From NCBI GenBank assembly GCA_905250075.1, contig CAJNOP010000062.1, positions 191,170-255,169 of the forward strand: a stretch of 64,000 bases of DNA, read 5' to 3'. A program made the position numbers and the translations under genes. This document shows positions 25,226 to 37,438 of the stretch, piece after piece. The notes beneath the pieces were generated by a model. The model saw only the letters and a program-made list of their open reading frames with translations, searched no databases and was not told the origin of the DNA. Position 1 is the first letter of the stretch. Each line of letters opens with the position of its first letter. The DNA comes from Rotaria sp. Silwood1. Its lineage: Eukaryota; Rotifera; Eurotatoria; Philodinida; Philodinidae.

Positions 25226-25390
25226 AACTATTATGTATGAACTGACAAAAAAGCTGAATCTCAATTGCATTTTTTTATATGTTATTGATGACTGTTTAAG
25301 GATTTTATATTCATATGTTGAACCACTGTTTGATTTTATTATCTTTTTAGATTTGTTAAAAAAACTTGCGATAGTTACCGTTCTAAACTT

Positions 25391-28300
25391 ATGTTAGAAA
25401 TGTTTTCATCGAATAATCTTCTGTCTCAAGCTAAACAACATGGCTCTGAATTCGTCGTTAAAGTGAATCATCGTATGCTAATCGATAAAATACTCGCTCG
25501 ATATTCATCAGATTTTGTTGTTTGTCGAGAGCTTATTCAAAATGCAGATGATGCTAAAGCAACATCATTCTCCTTCGAACTAACATGCGAATCGAATGAT
25601 TCAAGAAAAAAGACATTACACAGTAATATTATCACTGAAATTCGTGCAGTTAATAATGGAGCAATCTTTACGCAAACCGATTGGCAACGAGTAGCATCAA
25701 TTGCAGAGGGCAATACTAATATTGAATCAGTGGGACAATTTGGTGTTGGATTTTTTTCAGTCTTTTCATTTTCAGAAGAGCCAATCATTGTATCAGGTAA
25801 ACAATGTATGGCATTTACTTGGCGAGATGATGAATCATTGACAACATATCGTTGTGAATTAGACAGCACGCAACAATCTAATTTGACTTCTATTATTCTA
25901 AAAATGCGAAGTAAATATGTTCTTAATGCTGAAAAAGCATTGACTGGCAGAGACGATGAATCTTACTCTCAATCAGCAACTAATGGAAAGATGACAAGTG
26001 CAGCTAAAATCGGAGTCATCCCAACAATCAATTTATCTCAAATGAAAGCTTACTTCACGAAAGGTAAATAAAACTTACTTTAATCTGCTCGTAACTAACT
26101 GAAAATTTCAAGTTATTAGCGATTTCTATTCTGGCTAGGGCAGAGACGTTTAAGGTTTCAAGAGTTTTTGATAGTTAAACAACGTAATACAGATTTGTTG
26201 TTCAAGTGCTTGAACAAGCGATTATTCCGAAAGCCATTTCACTTTATTATTTAAGTAGAAGTAAATAATTCTAACTGTGATATAAAATTATGTTTTAAAA
26301 ATTTGAAGTCTTACATAGGCTTAGAGCTGCAACCTATATTAATTACACTTTTGGAAGTCCATTCTAGTTCTTGCTACTATATAGATATATCAAAATTTTA
26401 TAGCCATCGACCAAATGAACGTTCATGTTTATAGGCAGTCGTATTCATAGAAAATACGACGCAACAGTTTATTCAAATATCATCAGATACTCTACAAAGT
26501 GATGAATTTGATCAGAAGTTATATTTAAGATTCTTCTATATCTCTTAAGAAAATTACTGTGTTTTTCTTCATATAGTACTCTCATTTACAAGTCATATCA
26601 ATGAAGTCAAGATGAAAGTCAACGATTTAACTGTATTTCAAGTTAATAAAAAGAAAAAACAAATCGTTTCGTTAACAAAAGAAACATCGACATTCAATAT
26701 TAAGTCAATATCAAATATGCTTCTTCTTAACTCATTCGTACAAACAGAACAAACATTTTCCATTGCCAATGGTCCATCAATAACTTTGATGCATATTGAT
26801 GTTAATGCAAAACTAAATATTGATGAAGAATTTCACAATCAAATTAGACGTATTTTGAAGAAAAGTCTTCCATCTAATGTTCGAATTCAATTGTTATATG
26901 CACCAAGTGATGTAAGTCAGATTAACTACTCATTTGATTTCATCAGATGTTGCGATCGATAACATTTAGGTTGTTTCTCAACTACGAAATATCTCATTGA
27001 ATGATGCCCATCTTGAAACTCAAATTCTTCATTCATTATTACCTCTAAAGTGTCATGAAAATCAAATTATTCCATCAGGTCTTGTCTTCATTGGTCTTGG
27101 AACGCAACAAACTACAGGTCTTGGAATGCATGTCTTTAGTCATCTGGTTCCTACAGTGGAACGTGAAAATCTTGATATGCAAGATCCACATTTAGAAAAA
27201 TGGAATAAAGAACTTCTTTCAGCAATGGGACAAGTGGTTCGTTTCATTTATAATCAATCAATATTTGATAACGATCAACTTAATCATAGTTTATCTGCTC
27301 AATTCGCAACATTTTCATTTCAAACTTCGGTTCCAAATAATAAAATCGGTTCGTTGAAAAAAAGAACACGACGAAAATCTATTTTTTTTAATTGTTGTTT
27401 TAGGTCTTACTCTCCTCAATGGATTTTTCGCTTCGCAGGAAAACGTTCTGGTGCCTGTAAAACAACAAACATTAGCTTCACGATTGACTCTTTCAGAATC
27501 ATCAAAAGCCTTTCTTGCTTATTCACAATACATTCATTCATTTCTTTCACTTCCACTTGTTCCACTTGAAATTTCAAATAATGGGTTATTCAATGAACTT
27601 AAACGACTTCAATTAGTACAAGAAGTTAACCATGATGTTATCAAGCGTTCTATGAAAACTTGTATTCTTCTATCAAATGAATTTATTGCATTATTACGTT
27701 GGTTATGTAGTACTGAAGTTAACAATAATAGCAATTTTATTGAAAGTATCTTCTCAACTATTCGATTTCGTGATAAAGATAAATCACCAATTATAATCTT
27801 AGAAAAAATAAAACATTATGATGAAATTAATCCATCACCATTGTTACCATTACCATCAAGTGTTATACCTTCTAGAATAGCTACACATATTTCCAACGAA
27901 GATTTCAATAAACATTTATCATTAACACCATTAGCATTTGATGATCTATTAAACTTTTATTTTCTTGATGACCAAAAACATCTTTTAACTGATCAAAATA
28001 AAGTTGTGCATCTGTTTAATTTAATTTCAAAATATTGGAATAGTATTCAACAATCTCAAAAAGATCGAATGAAGCAAATATTGTCACAAATTGAATGCAT
28101 ACCAACACAACAAGGAATGAAATTACCTAAAGAATCCTACATTCGATCACAAATATTATCACCTGACTTACCTATAATTGCTATAAATGTCGTACCAAAT
28201 ATGAATCCAAATAGTAAAGATGGAGTGCGAGTCAATGACTGTCGTAGTATCCAATTCAATAATGATTCAGATAATTGTGTTTTAGCTGAATTTCTGAAAT

Positions 28301-31300
28301 TAATTGGATGTCGAACAGTTCATGTACAATCATTCATCGCTCATCAAAATACTCTATCGAATGCACCAAAGTCAATGAAAGAAAACGCTCTAATATTCAT
28401 TCAGTATTTGACGGATTCATATAGAACTATGAGTGAAGAAGATATTGCAGCATTGAAACAAACTCAATGCTTTGCAGGTAAATGCACATTAACTTAGAAC
28501 AGTTGTTAATCTTGTGCAATCGAACTAGAAGTTAATGGGAAACATGATTATTTTTTTCTAATCTTAGAGATACTTTATTCGTTCCCTTAGGTACAACAAT
28601 TCAATCGGGAAACGAAACAGTTGGTCTATTCCGTCCTGACGAGCTACTTTTTTCAGAGGCTGCGCACCAACTTAAATCTAATACAGTGCATATAATATTT
28701 TGGCCTGATGATTTTCATGATTTGAACATCCATCACTTTCTATGTTCGCTTGGAATACGTGAAGCTCCTAAGCTTGATGATCTCATTGATATGATTGACG
28801 AAGATTTTAAGAAACAACGTTTCGAACACGGTGGATCATCATACATCATACCGCCATCACTTGAATTCTTAGCCAAAAATGTTGAAAAGCATTATCCAAA
28901 ACTTTGGAAAGAAAAAACAAATCGACGAGCCTTCATTCCCGCTCAATGGCCAGCTAATCCGACTGCTCGACGTGGTAATCGTAACGATAATAGTATAGTA
29001 TTGATGCCTATCGAAAAAATTTTTAAAAGTTTGACTTTTTTTAAATATTAGATTAGGCTTCTAACGTTATTGTTTTCTGTTTTAGATTCTAATCCATTAT
29101 GTGCTTGTCCTTTGCCACAAGTAGTGACATTATTTAAGAAATACTTGGATCTCTCAATATTGGGTCTCAGAGATAAACCACCATTGAAAGAAGCCTTTGA
29201 AATACTCATGGAAAGAAAAGATGTAGTTCTTAGATCATTCGAATGGACTTGCGTCATTTTTTCGTTTATGAGTAGTTTGGGCGGTATGGAGACAGAATTA
29301 AAACAGCACGTCTCAGAATTAGCTTTCATTCCATTTCAAGGTTGTACTAATTGTTATGATTCATACTTATTGAAGTAGAGTTTTTAGGCACCGGTGAGTT
29401 AAGGAAACCATCTGAAGTCTTTATTGGTTCAAACAAATTTTCAACTCAGAGAACACACTCAGAAAGGTTTATTGGAATCGATACCAGTGGATTGATTGAT
29501 TATGTAGATTTCGGCCCTTGTGGCAATTCATTTCTTCTTAATATTGGCGTCACGGACCAGCCATCAGCTTCATCGCTGGCTAAGTTACTTTTAGACCGCC
29601 AAGCGAATTTCTTTAGAAATGAGAGACGTTCAAATGAAGATAAAACTTGCACATATTTGCACTGTCTTGCACGTCTGGCAGCTTCCACAAAGAATAACGA
29701 CGATATTGAAGACCAAACGTTGATCACAAGGCTCAAAAATGAGCCATGGTGTCTTGGATTCATCTACAACGATGATAATAAAAATACCAAACAGAGTTAT
29801 CAGATTGCATCACCCAAAGATATTTATCTAGTTGATGACTCCAATATTGCATCCTATTTCCGTCCATTATGTTCTCCTATTAATCCAAATTTAAATCACT
29901 TATACAACAAATTTGGATCGAGATGGCTACGAGACTGTATTGAGATGAAGTTTTCATTTCAAGGTATCATCATTTCTATATTGAAATTTTCCGTATATAG
30001 TATTTTCACAGGTATTTCACCATGGTAATTTTTAGTACTAATATTGCTTAGCTGAATAGCTACTGAAGAATAAATTAAATTGAAATTTAATGAGTTTTTA
30101 CTTTTTTTGTCAAAAAGTAACTTAAGGTACACAATAAAGCATGCTATGTCTAATACAGACAAGATAGAAGCTAGACATTTTTCTTTCCAAGAGTAAATTG
30201 CAGCGTTTTGTTCGAAAAATCCTTGTGTCAATTCATATCGATACACAAAGAGTATTTATGCGTACTTGAATATTATCATAGTTATATAAAACTTAAGAGT
30301 CTTTGACTTAAAAAACTTATGACTCGTCACAGCATTTATACCATACATAAAGATTTGTTCCCGTCTTTATTGTTACACAACAGTTTTATGGAAACGACTT
30401 ATCATATGATCTAAATCGATTCATTTATGCATGTCTGTTTTGAATAATTATGATGATTTCTAAAAAACTATATAAATTTGTTTGATTTATGGTTTATTTT
30501 CCAATAACTTAAATAGGTCACCCACATCAAACCAATCAATCAAAGAAGCTATGTAGTTTGATCTCGGATCGGCTGGATCTACTGGTCGTTAATAAACGTG
30601 TAAACAAGTTTATTTATCAAAAATGATGCACATCAATATATTATCATATCATTCTTTTAGGGTGAAAAAATACCAAAACTAAAGGACAAATCATTTGAAT
30701 TGCTTCGCAAAAGTCTCATCATTTATGAAGTCGACAGTATTGATTGTCACATGACCTTTCAAGAGAAATCATTTTCGGTAAGTTATATAGATTTACATTA
30801 TTTGACTAGTTATTTTGTAGAAGAGCAATATGACAACATGTTCAATCGAATATTCCGATAATGGAATTGTGTTGCATATAAAAAATCAAACTACAATAGA
30901 ATATATGGATATTGCGAGCACTTTAGGTCAATTTATAATTGATGAAGTGACCGAAGACATGATTTACGGAATTCAGGTAAAACTTGAAAGTTCTTTGGAA
31001 AAACTTAAACGATCTGGTTATCCTATTGATCGATTGCGCATCAATCCACCGAAGCCAACTGATAGTGAGTATCACTCTTTTCAAAAAAAAAAATATATAT
31101 AGAAAAGTCAGCAATATATTTTGTTTGCTCTAGTTCCTGTAGAACCAAAAACTCCAGTCATGCCGATTGTTCAACAGGATGAAAGTGGTTTAGATGCTGA
31201 AGAACACATAAAATCAGGAAATCCCGGTCTCAAACGGTTTGGAAAAAGCAAGCCGAATACTAGTACAGTACCAAGTTCGAGTAGCTATGAAAAGTCTAAT

Positions 31301-32006
31301 GCTACAACTACTGATTCTACGTTAGACGATGCAGACTATGATTTGCTTACGCCTGAAACTATTGAAGAGACTGTTTTACAAGTGCTTCAACCCTATAATA
31401 ACGTGGAATTTTACACAGTAAACAATAAAATCGAGAACAATAGAACGACTAGAGAACCTTGTGAAGCACTACAGAATATTAATTTAGAAATTTACAAAGA
31501 TCATTTTCACGGTATTCCATTTTATACGGAAAAAAATATGCATATTACTGACTCAATGCTCAATCGAGTTCGACAACTAGCCATTGTACTCAGTGGTCTT
31601 GCCTCTAATGTGTTTGATCAACCAGTAATGATGATGAAGCTTTATCGAGATGCAGATACCAATAAATTGCGTAAGATTTTATCTGTTCGAACACTGATGT
31701 AATTTATTGATTTATTTAGCTCGAATCGGATTTCATTATAATGGTTCACTTTTGTTCAATGTACGTTATTTTGAACGTATCTTTGCTGAAAAATTTGATC
31801 TACAAGGTGAAAATACTGCTAATCATGATTCAAACATGCATGATATTATTAATTTTTACTTTATGAAATCATGTCATTTACTAGTACATAATGTGCATGT
31901 TAATCATGATGTTAAATTTATTCGTACACTTGAAAACACTGTAATCAAATTGTTACCAGCTAAAGACTCATTTCTTGAACTTTTTAAATTTTCGTGGGAT
32001 TATTAA
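25391..32006 (+). CDS. NO VEIN / DUF3684-like HSP90-type ATPase giant, 12 exons
   Basis: Exons: 25391..26063, 26577..26911, 26970..27348, 27404..28477, 28591..29028, 29086..29340, 29388..29963, 30517..30599, 30661..30777, 30821..31064, 31134..31670 and 31720..32006. Every join preserves frame; the total is about 1,665 aa. The N-terminus is a HATPase_c/HSP90-type fold: RELIQNADDA (Mg-binding Asn), NNGAIFTQTDW, and the glycine lid VGQFGVGFFSVFSF. The later region (FIGLGTQQTTGLG, LNGFFASQENVLVPV, NVRYFERIFAE) follows the layout of fungal DUF3684 and sacsin/NO VEIN-like proteins. Biochemical role unknown; ATP-dependent chaperone-like activity is an inference from the fold. The frame is open upstream of the chosen ATG to an acceptor (ATCTTTTTAG) at 25350, so a further 5' exon is likely. 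Introns are as short as 43 nt. Confidence 0.8.
26064..26576 (+). other. Intron 1 of the ATPase gene (513 nt)
   Basis: It begins GTAAAT and ends CTTCATATAG. Splicing joins KAYFTK to VLSFTSHINEV, completing a valine codon across the junction. No gene inside. Confidence 0.7.
29964..30516 (+). other. Intron 7 of the ATPase gene (553 nt)
   Basis: Donor GTATCA after ...KFSFQ, acceptor AACTTAAATAG before HPHQTNQSKK. This is the least certain join of the gene, because the exon it reaches is only 83 nt. That exon does continue in frame into NKR-GEKIPKLKDKSF. Confidence 0.55.
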
Positions 32007-32853
32007 TATAAATCGAATACAATGATCAATGTAATCACAAGGACATTTATGATATGTTGACGATATGATCAATCTTATTTTCAAAAGATCTACAATAAAA
32101 GTTTTACAGACTACTATTTAAGTCAATCTTGTATTTCGATTCAAACCTTTCAATTTCAAAATACAAAATGCTTTTTGTTATATACTTAAAAACAAGTTCT
32201 TCAGCACAGATTTTCAGACTCACGCCGTTTTCCATAGACATCAGCTTTTTACTAGAAACACATAGATGAGATTTCGCCTATGTAATATTTCATTTTGTGC
32301 AGAATTCAATGCTTTACAATACTATTGAGTAGAATCAGTTCTCAAATGTCAACGAAGAGCTACGCCAAAAACAATTGTTTTGCTTTATACATATACAATT
32401 TTTGACTTTTTCACAAAATTTATTGATCGTTGCTCGTTCTTATTCTCGAAAGAAAATATGAATATACATTCGGAAATATCAAAAACTTCTTATTCAAAGT
32501 ATCTATCTTTTAGTTGCAGAAAAATGAGCGAATACTTTTGCGCTATGAATTATGATAAAAGATAATGAATTGAATAAACAAAGAGGATAATTTTTCTGTT
32601 TTCTTGACTTTTAGAAAATGAATAGTTTCTTTATTTCAAATGACAAAATTGTAAATGCAACTTCTGTTCTAATTGTTTTTTTTTGTATAGTTCTTCGCAT
32701 AATTAACACTAAAAACTCTTAAAATAATAAATCATCTTGATTTTGTAAATTTTTACAATGATACAAAATAAAAAGCTCCGAGTTATAAAACATGTAACAA
32801 TAAGAATCCAAGTACAAATTAAACAATTTTGAAATCATCATCGTTTCATAAAT
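32007..32853. other. Convergent 3' interval
   Basis: No gene supported. It lies between the 3' ends of the ATPase gene (+) and the GTPase pseudogene (-). AATAAAA at 32094 may be a poly(A) signal for the former. Confidence 0.4.
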
Positions 32854-35800
32854 TTATAAATTGCTGACAATATCTGGTACTTCATATTCATATTGTTTCA
32901 TTATGATTTCTTGTACTTGTTTTATCGCTATCATTTGTTCATATATCATAGAATATTCTCGAATAGTTTGAATCCATTTATAAATATTTGGTAATGAACT
33001 CTATTGATGATTATTCTTCATATCATTTATGTGGATTTCATAATTACTTTTTAGTTTTCTTAACTCATTAACTAACTGTAAATTCAAATGATTTACATTT
33101 TGACTAAGACAAATATTATTTTCTTCATCAATCATTTTTGTTAGTACAATATCAAATAGATCATCTTTTGATACACATGCTGCATACATAAGAAAAGAAA
33201 AAGGAAATTCAGCACTAGCATAACACAATTTCGATAATAATTCCTTTGCTTGACATTGATCAATATTGAACGAGTGACTTGAAAGTTCGTATTTGAATAG
33301 ATAATCTATTGGAACATGTTGATTGAAAGGACATGAACAAGTATAACAAATTTCTTGGATTTCATGTGGAATATCATTTACAATCCAAAAGTCACCAACT
33401 TGATGAACCTGAGGTTTACACATGAGACAAATAGTAGACAGACGATGAATAACTTTAAGATGTATTTCAATAGATTTTGCTATAGAATTCATATGCGGTA
33501 TAATAATATATTGAAGAATATTACGCATTGTTTCTAACATAGGTCGTATCATAGGCATAATTTCAAATTGAGCATGTTTTATTAATTGTAATTTTCCGGG
33601 TATAAGACAACCTATGAAATTCTTACAAATATAATCAAATAATCGATTGGATTCTATTATTGAAATTGACCAACTTTTTTCATATTTCTTTTTCTCGCTA
33701 TCATTGAATTGAATTCCATATTTTTTACAGCAACTAAATATCGAAATGATTCATTATCAAAATAGAATGTATTATCTTTTTTCGACATAGAATATCATTC
33801 ATTAAAAGTGAATTAAAACTTGTTTCAAGTAATTATTTTGTATTTCCAAGTTTAAATGAAGTCGATGATTGTGTATGAGTAAAACAAAAGATAAGATTTT
33901 TACATGTATTTGAACTAAGAAAATCAACTAATTGTGTAAGACATATTCAAAAAAAAAATTATTCATTTGTTCTATATTAGATTTAATTAGAAAACAAATA
34001 ACATTTAAATATGAAAAATTATTAATATAATCTAAAATATATTGCATATTGATCTTAGCTTGTGTATCATCAAAACCAGGTGTATCAATAAAACGTAATT
34101 TTATTTCATCATTATCTTTAAAATAAAATATATGTGATTTACAATATTGTGTTACTGATTGATTTGAATTATCAAAATCACTATGTCTTGTAATATGTTC
34201 TTCATAATTATTGTTGATCTTTATGCAAAATGATACCGATATAAGAAAAATAGGTTTATTTAATTCAGCTCGTTCGAATGTTTTATATTGAATATAATTA
34301 ATAAAAGCATTGATAAAAGTTGATTTACCAACATTTGTTTCATCAAGAAGAAGAATATTAATGATTTTCGAAGATGATAATTGTGGTTTTGTTAATGAAA
34401 ACGATTGACTATGCTTTTTTTTTGTATTAATGTTGTTATTTGATTTTCTCAATGGTAATACCATTATATTATGTAATTCGAAAGAACAATAGGAAAAATC
34501 AGCATAGATAAGATTTAAATTCGAATTCTTCTTACGTTCTCTAATAAGTTGATAACATAGTTGTTCAAATTTTTGATTGTTTATTTATCGTCAAAGTATC
34601 ATTTGAATAAAGAACACGATCGTGTCAATGATCGATAATTAATTTATATTCTAATGATTGTTCATTATCATCATGATTAATATAATGTTCTGCTACATTA
34701 TAAATGAAATATCCTTTAGCTTCAAGAATATGAATATATTGTTGAAATTGTCTAAAACAATTTGTTAAAGTCATTTAATTTTTATCATTTAATACATGTT
34801 CAATTTGAGAAATATCATCTCAATCAATATGAATATTCCAAATTAAATTTCGAATACGTTCAATTTCATATTCATATATTTGTCTTAGATTTTGCCATTG
34901 ATTTTTAATTTTTTTTTTGTTGTTCCTATTTAAGATATTTACCTAATAATCTTTTTACATTGTAATCAAATGAATATTTTAAACTTTTCATTTTAGATAA
35001 TAATTCTATTAAATATTCTTCAAGTTTATTCATCAATTGTAAAGGAAGAAAAATGAAAATAATTTCTGATTTACTATATTGAGAAAATAAATCTTCAATA
35101 GATTGAAGTGTATACATGACTGAACGATGGATATCATGCATTTTTTTTGTATTGACAAATATCAATTAATCATGTCATGTTCATCAATTGTGGAATATTT
35201 GAATAGATTTTTGTATCGATGATTTTGTTCAAGAGATTTTCATCCTCTAATAATAGGTTAGAAGATCGACAATCTTCTCGAAAAATAGCTTGAATATTAT
35301 TAAGTACATTATCAATCATTTCAGCAAGTTCATCATCAGATGATAATTGTAATACAACAACAAATTCTGTTCCCCAAGTAATACTAGTAATGCATCCATT
35401 TTAGTTAACAATGATTGAATAGAATTTTGTATATTTGATATATCATCACAAAGTCGTTCTTCTCGTTCCAAATATGAATAATATAAAAAACGAGTGTATT
35501 TATCAATTGGATGAGCATAATCAATGAATAAAGCTATATTAATTTTCGATACTAGATTCAATAGAATACTTAAGCGTAATTCATCTTGAACACCAATCAT
35601 TTTAAGAAGATTTAGATTTTTATCTCTAATACCATTTATAATTTGACATTGTCTTGTTCGATATGATTGTGATAATCATTGTTCATCATTGATATTTAAT
35701 TATTCTAATTAATACATGGTCTCGATTGATATCATATAAAGAGCCGAGACTACCTAATGAATCAATAGCTGTACGTTGTAATGAAATCGTATGAAATAAA

Positions 35801-36098
35801 GTTTGACTAATGATTGATTAGTTTTTGGTTCGCCTAGTGGATAATTTAATGATTGTGGAATATGGAAAAAAGGTAAATTCGATTGAATTTCTTCAAGATG
35901 AATAATGTGTAATTCATTACCTGCATAAAAACTTCAGTGTCTGGTACTAAAGATGTAAGAGATTGAACAGTTTCTTGAAGAGATACTAATTGTATTCGTT
36001 TCAAATCCTTGAATTGATGCAACATTTTCTTGTGTTTGAGATGAAAAATCATAAAAACGAGAAATACTATCAGTTCAATCGAGGACTTGTCGATTCAT
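32854..36098 (-). pseudogene. Large GTPase-domain protein, decayed copy
   Basis: Reads from MNRQVLD at 36098 to a stop at 32854 with many in-frame stops and frameshifts. The order of pieces is continuous: N-terminal region (FHIPQSLNYPLGEP); a helical region (MIGVQDELRLSILLNLVSKI, then YLEREERLCDDISNIQNSI); a P-loop GTPase domain at 34464..33928 (LLDETNVGKSTFINAF as G1, FIDTPGFDDT as G3); and a C-terminal region (33558..32854, CPFNQHVPIDYL, ending EVPDIVSNL). The family looks like the animal AIG1/septin-like GTPases with long helical extensions that are numerous in rotifers; it binds GTP. Even the G1 motif has drifted (GETG to DETN). No intact product could be made. Confidence 0.7.
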
Positions 36099-37438
36099 AT
36101 TTTAAATGATAATAGTTGTTTTTTTTATTCTTATCTTAAGAAGGATATTTACACGTTTTCTAAATGTATACGAGTAATTTAAAAGTAATTGTCATAAATA
36201 TTTCTTTTTCGTATTAATTTGCATAGATGAATTCATTGATTCGATCATTTTCTATAATAAAATGAAAATATTGTTTGTACTGCATAAAATTTTATATATT
36301 TCCTTTTAAAGCATTTTAAGAACGAAGAAAGCGATTGTTGGCAATGTGTGTTTCTCTTATTTCACTGTTCTGAAAACCTTTGTTTTTTCTTATCTTGTTT
36401 TAGGGGCTCCCCTTGCGTTTTTTGAAAAAAATCAGTATTTGTTAAATTGATCGGTTTTATAATTCATATCTTGTGAGATAAAGAATTGTGTTTACTTTCG
36501 AATGCACTACAGTTTATTGATTTTCTAATGACATTTAAGGATATTAGATAATTTTTTCTAAGACTTCACACTGAAGACAATAACATATTTCTTTTAAAGC
36601 TTTTGCTTTAAGTAAATATAAAATTCTAGCATAAAAAAATTACATAAGGATATGAAATTATTAAGCATTGATTCATAATTAAATTTTAACAAACAGAACC
36701 AAAGACCAAAAATTTTTTCACTATTATTTCACCAATGTAAAGTCGACTGTGAATCACTGTTTACTTATTTGTTTTGTATACATCATTATCTGCGTAAAGC
36801 ATTAAAATACTGCATGAAAATAGTGTTCCATTTCGATGTAACTTTTCACAATGTTGGACGAACAGAACTGCCTGTCTATTCAGTGAGATTATATCGAACT
36901 CCGTTGATTTTTAGTACATTTTCTGACTTTTTATCAAAATTTCCGCGAAACAATATTGCCGTTTATAAGTTATAAAATAATTTTGTTTTATATAATATCA
37001 GACAGAAAGACGTATTCATAGGTATCATATAGTGCATATAACGAAAATGCACACGACATGACTCATACAAAGTATACTGTAATTATATTACAAATTGTTC
37101 TCGGAATTAAAATCAAGTCGAAGTTCTTTTTTAAGTTTCATAGCAGCCACAAGACGATTTTTTTCAGTAAATAGACTACTAGGAATTTATTTCTTCAATT
37201 TGGTTGAATCATTTAGTGAATGCATATAAAGCATTTTCATTCTTATCATGTGTACACTCGTACAGATTTGATCATAGGTACATATACTCTATCGTCTAGA
37301 TCCGATAGCCTACCAATGCTAAGCTTACTATGATTTCTTGCTTGTTGAAAAAGGTAAAAAAATAAAAATATGATCAGGCTACAGTGAATAATACGTTATA
37401 TTTGATTGGTTACAAAAATTCGAGCTGCAGTTCTATAA
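36099..37438. other. AT-rich intergenic interval
   Basis: It holds the former 5' flank of the GTPase pseudogene and the 3' flank of the ART-TPR gene. No gene, RNA or repeat recognised. Confidence 0.4.

Noticed and set aside
26434..26547. Possible extra exon of the ATPase gene (VVFIENTTQQFIQISS)
   Set aside because: The direct join from 26063 to 26577 is in phase and gives the expected FTKVLSFTSHINEV; including this piece has no matching donor before its stop.
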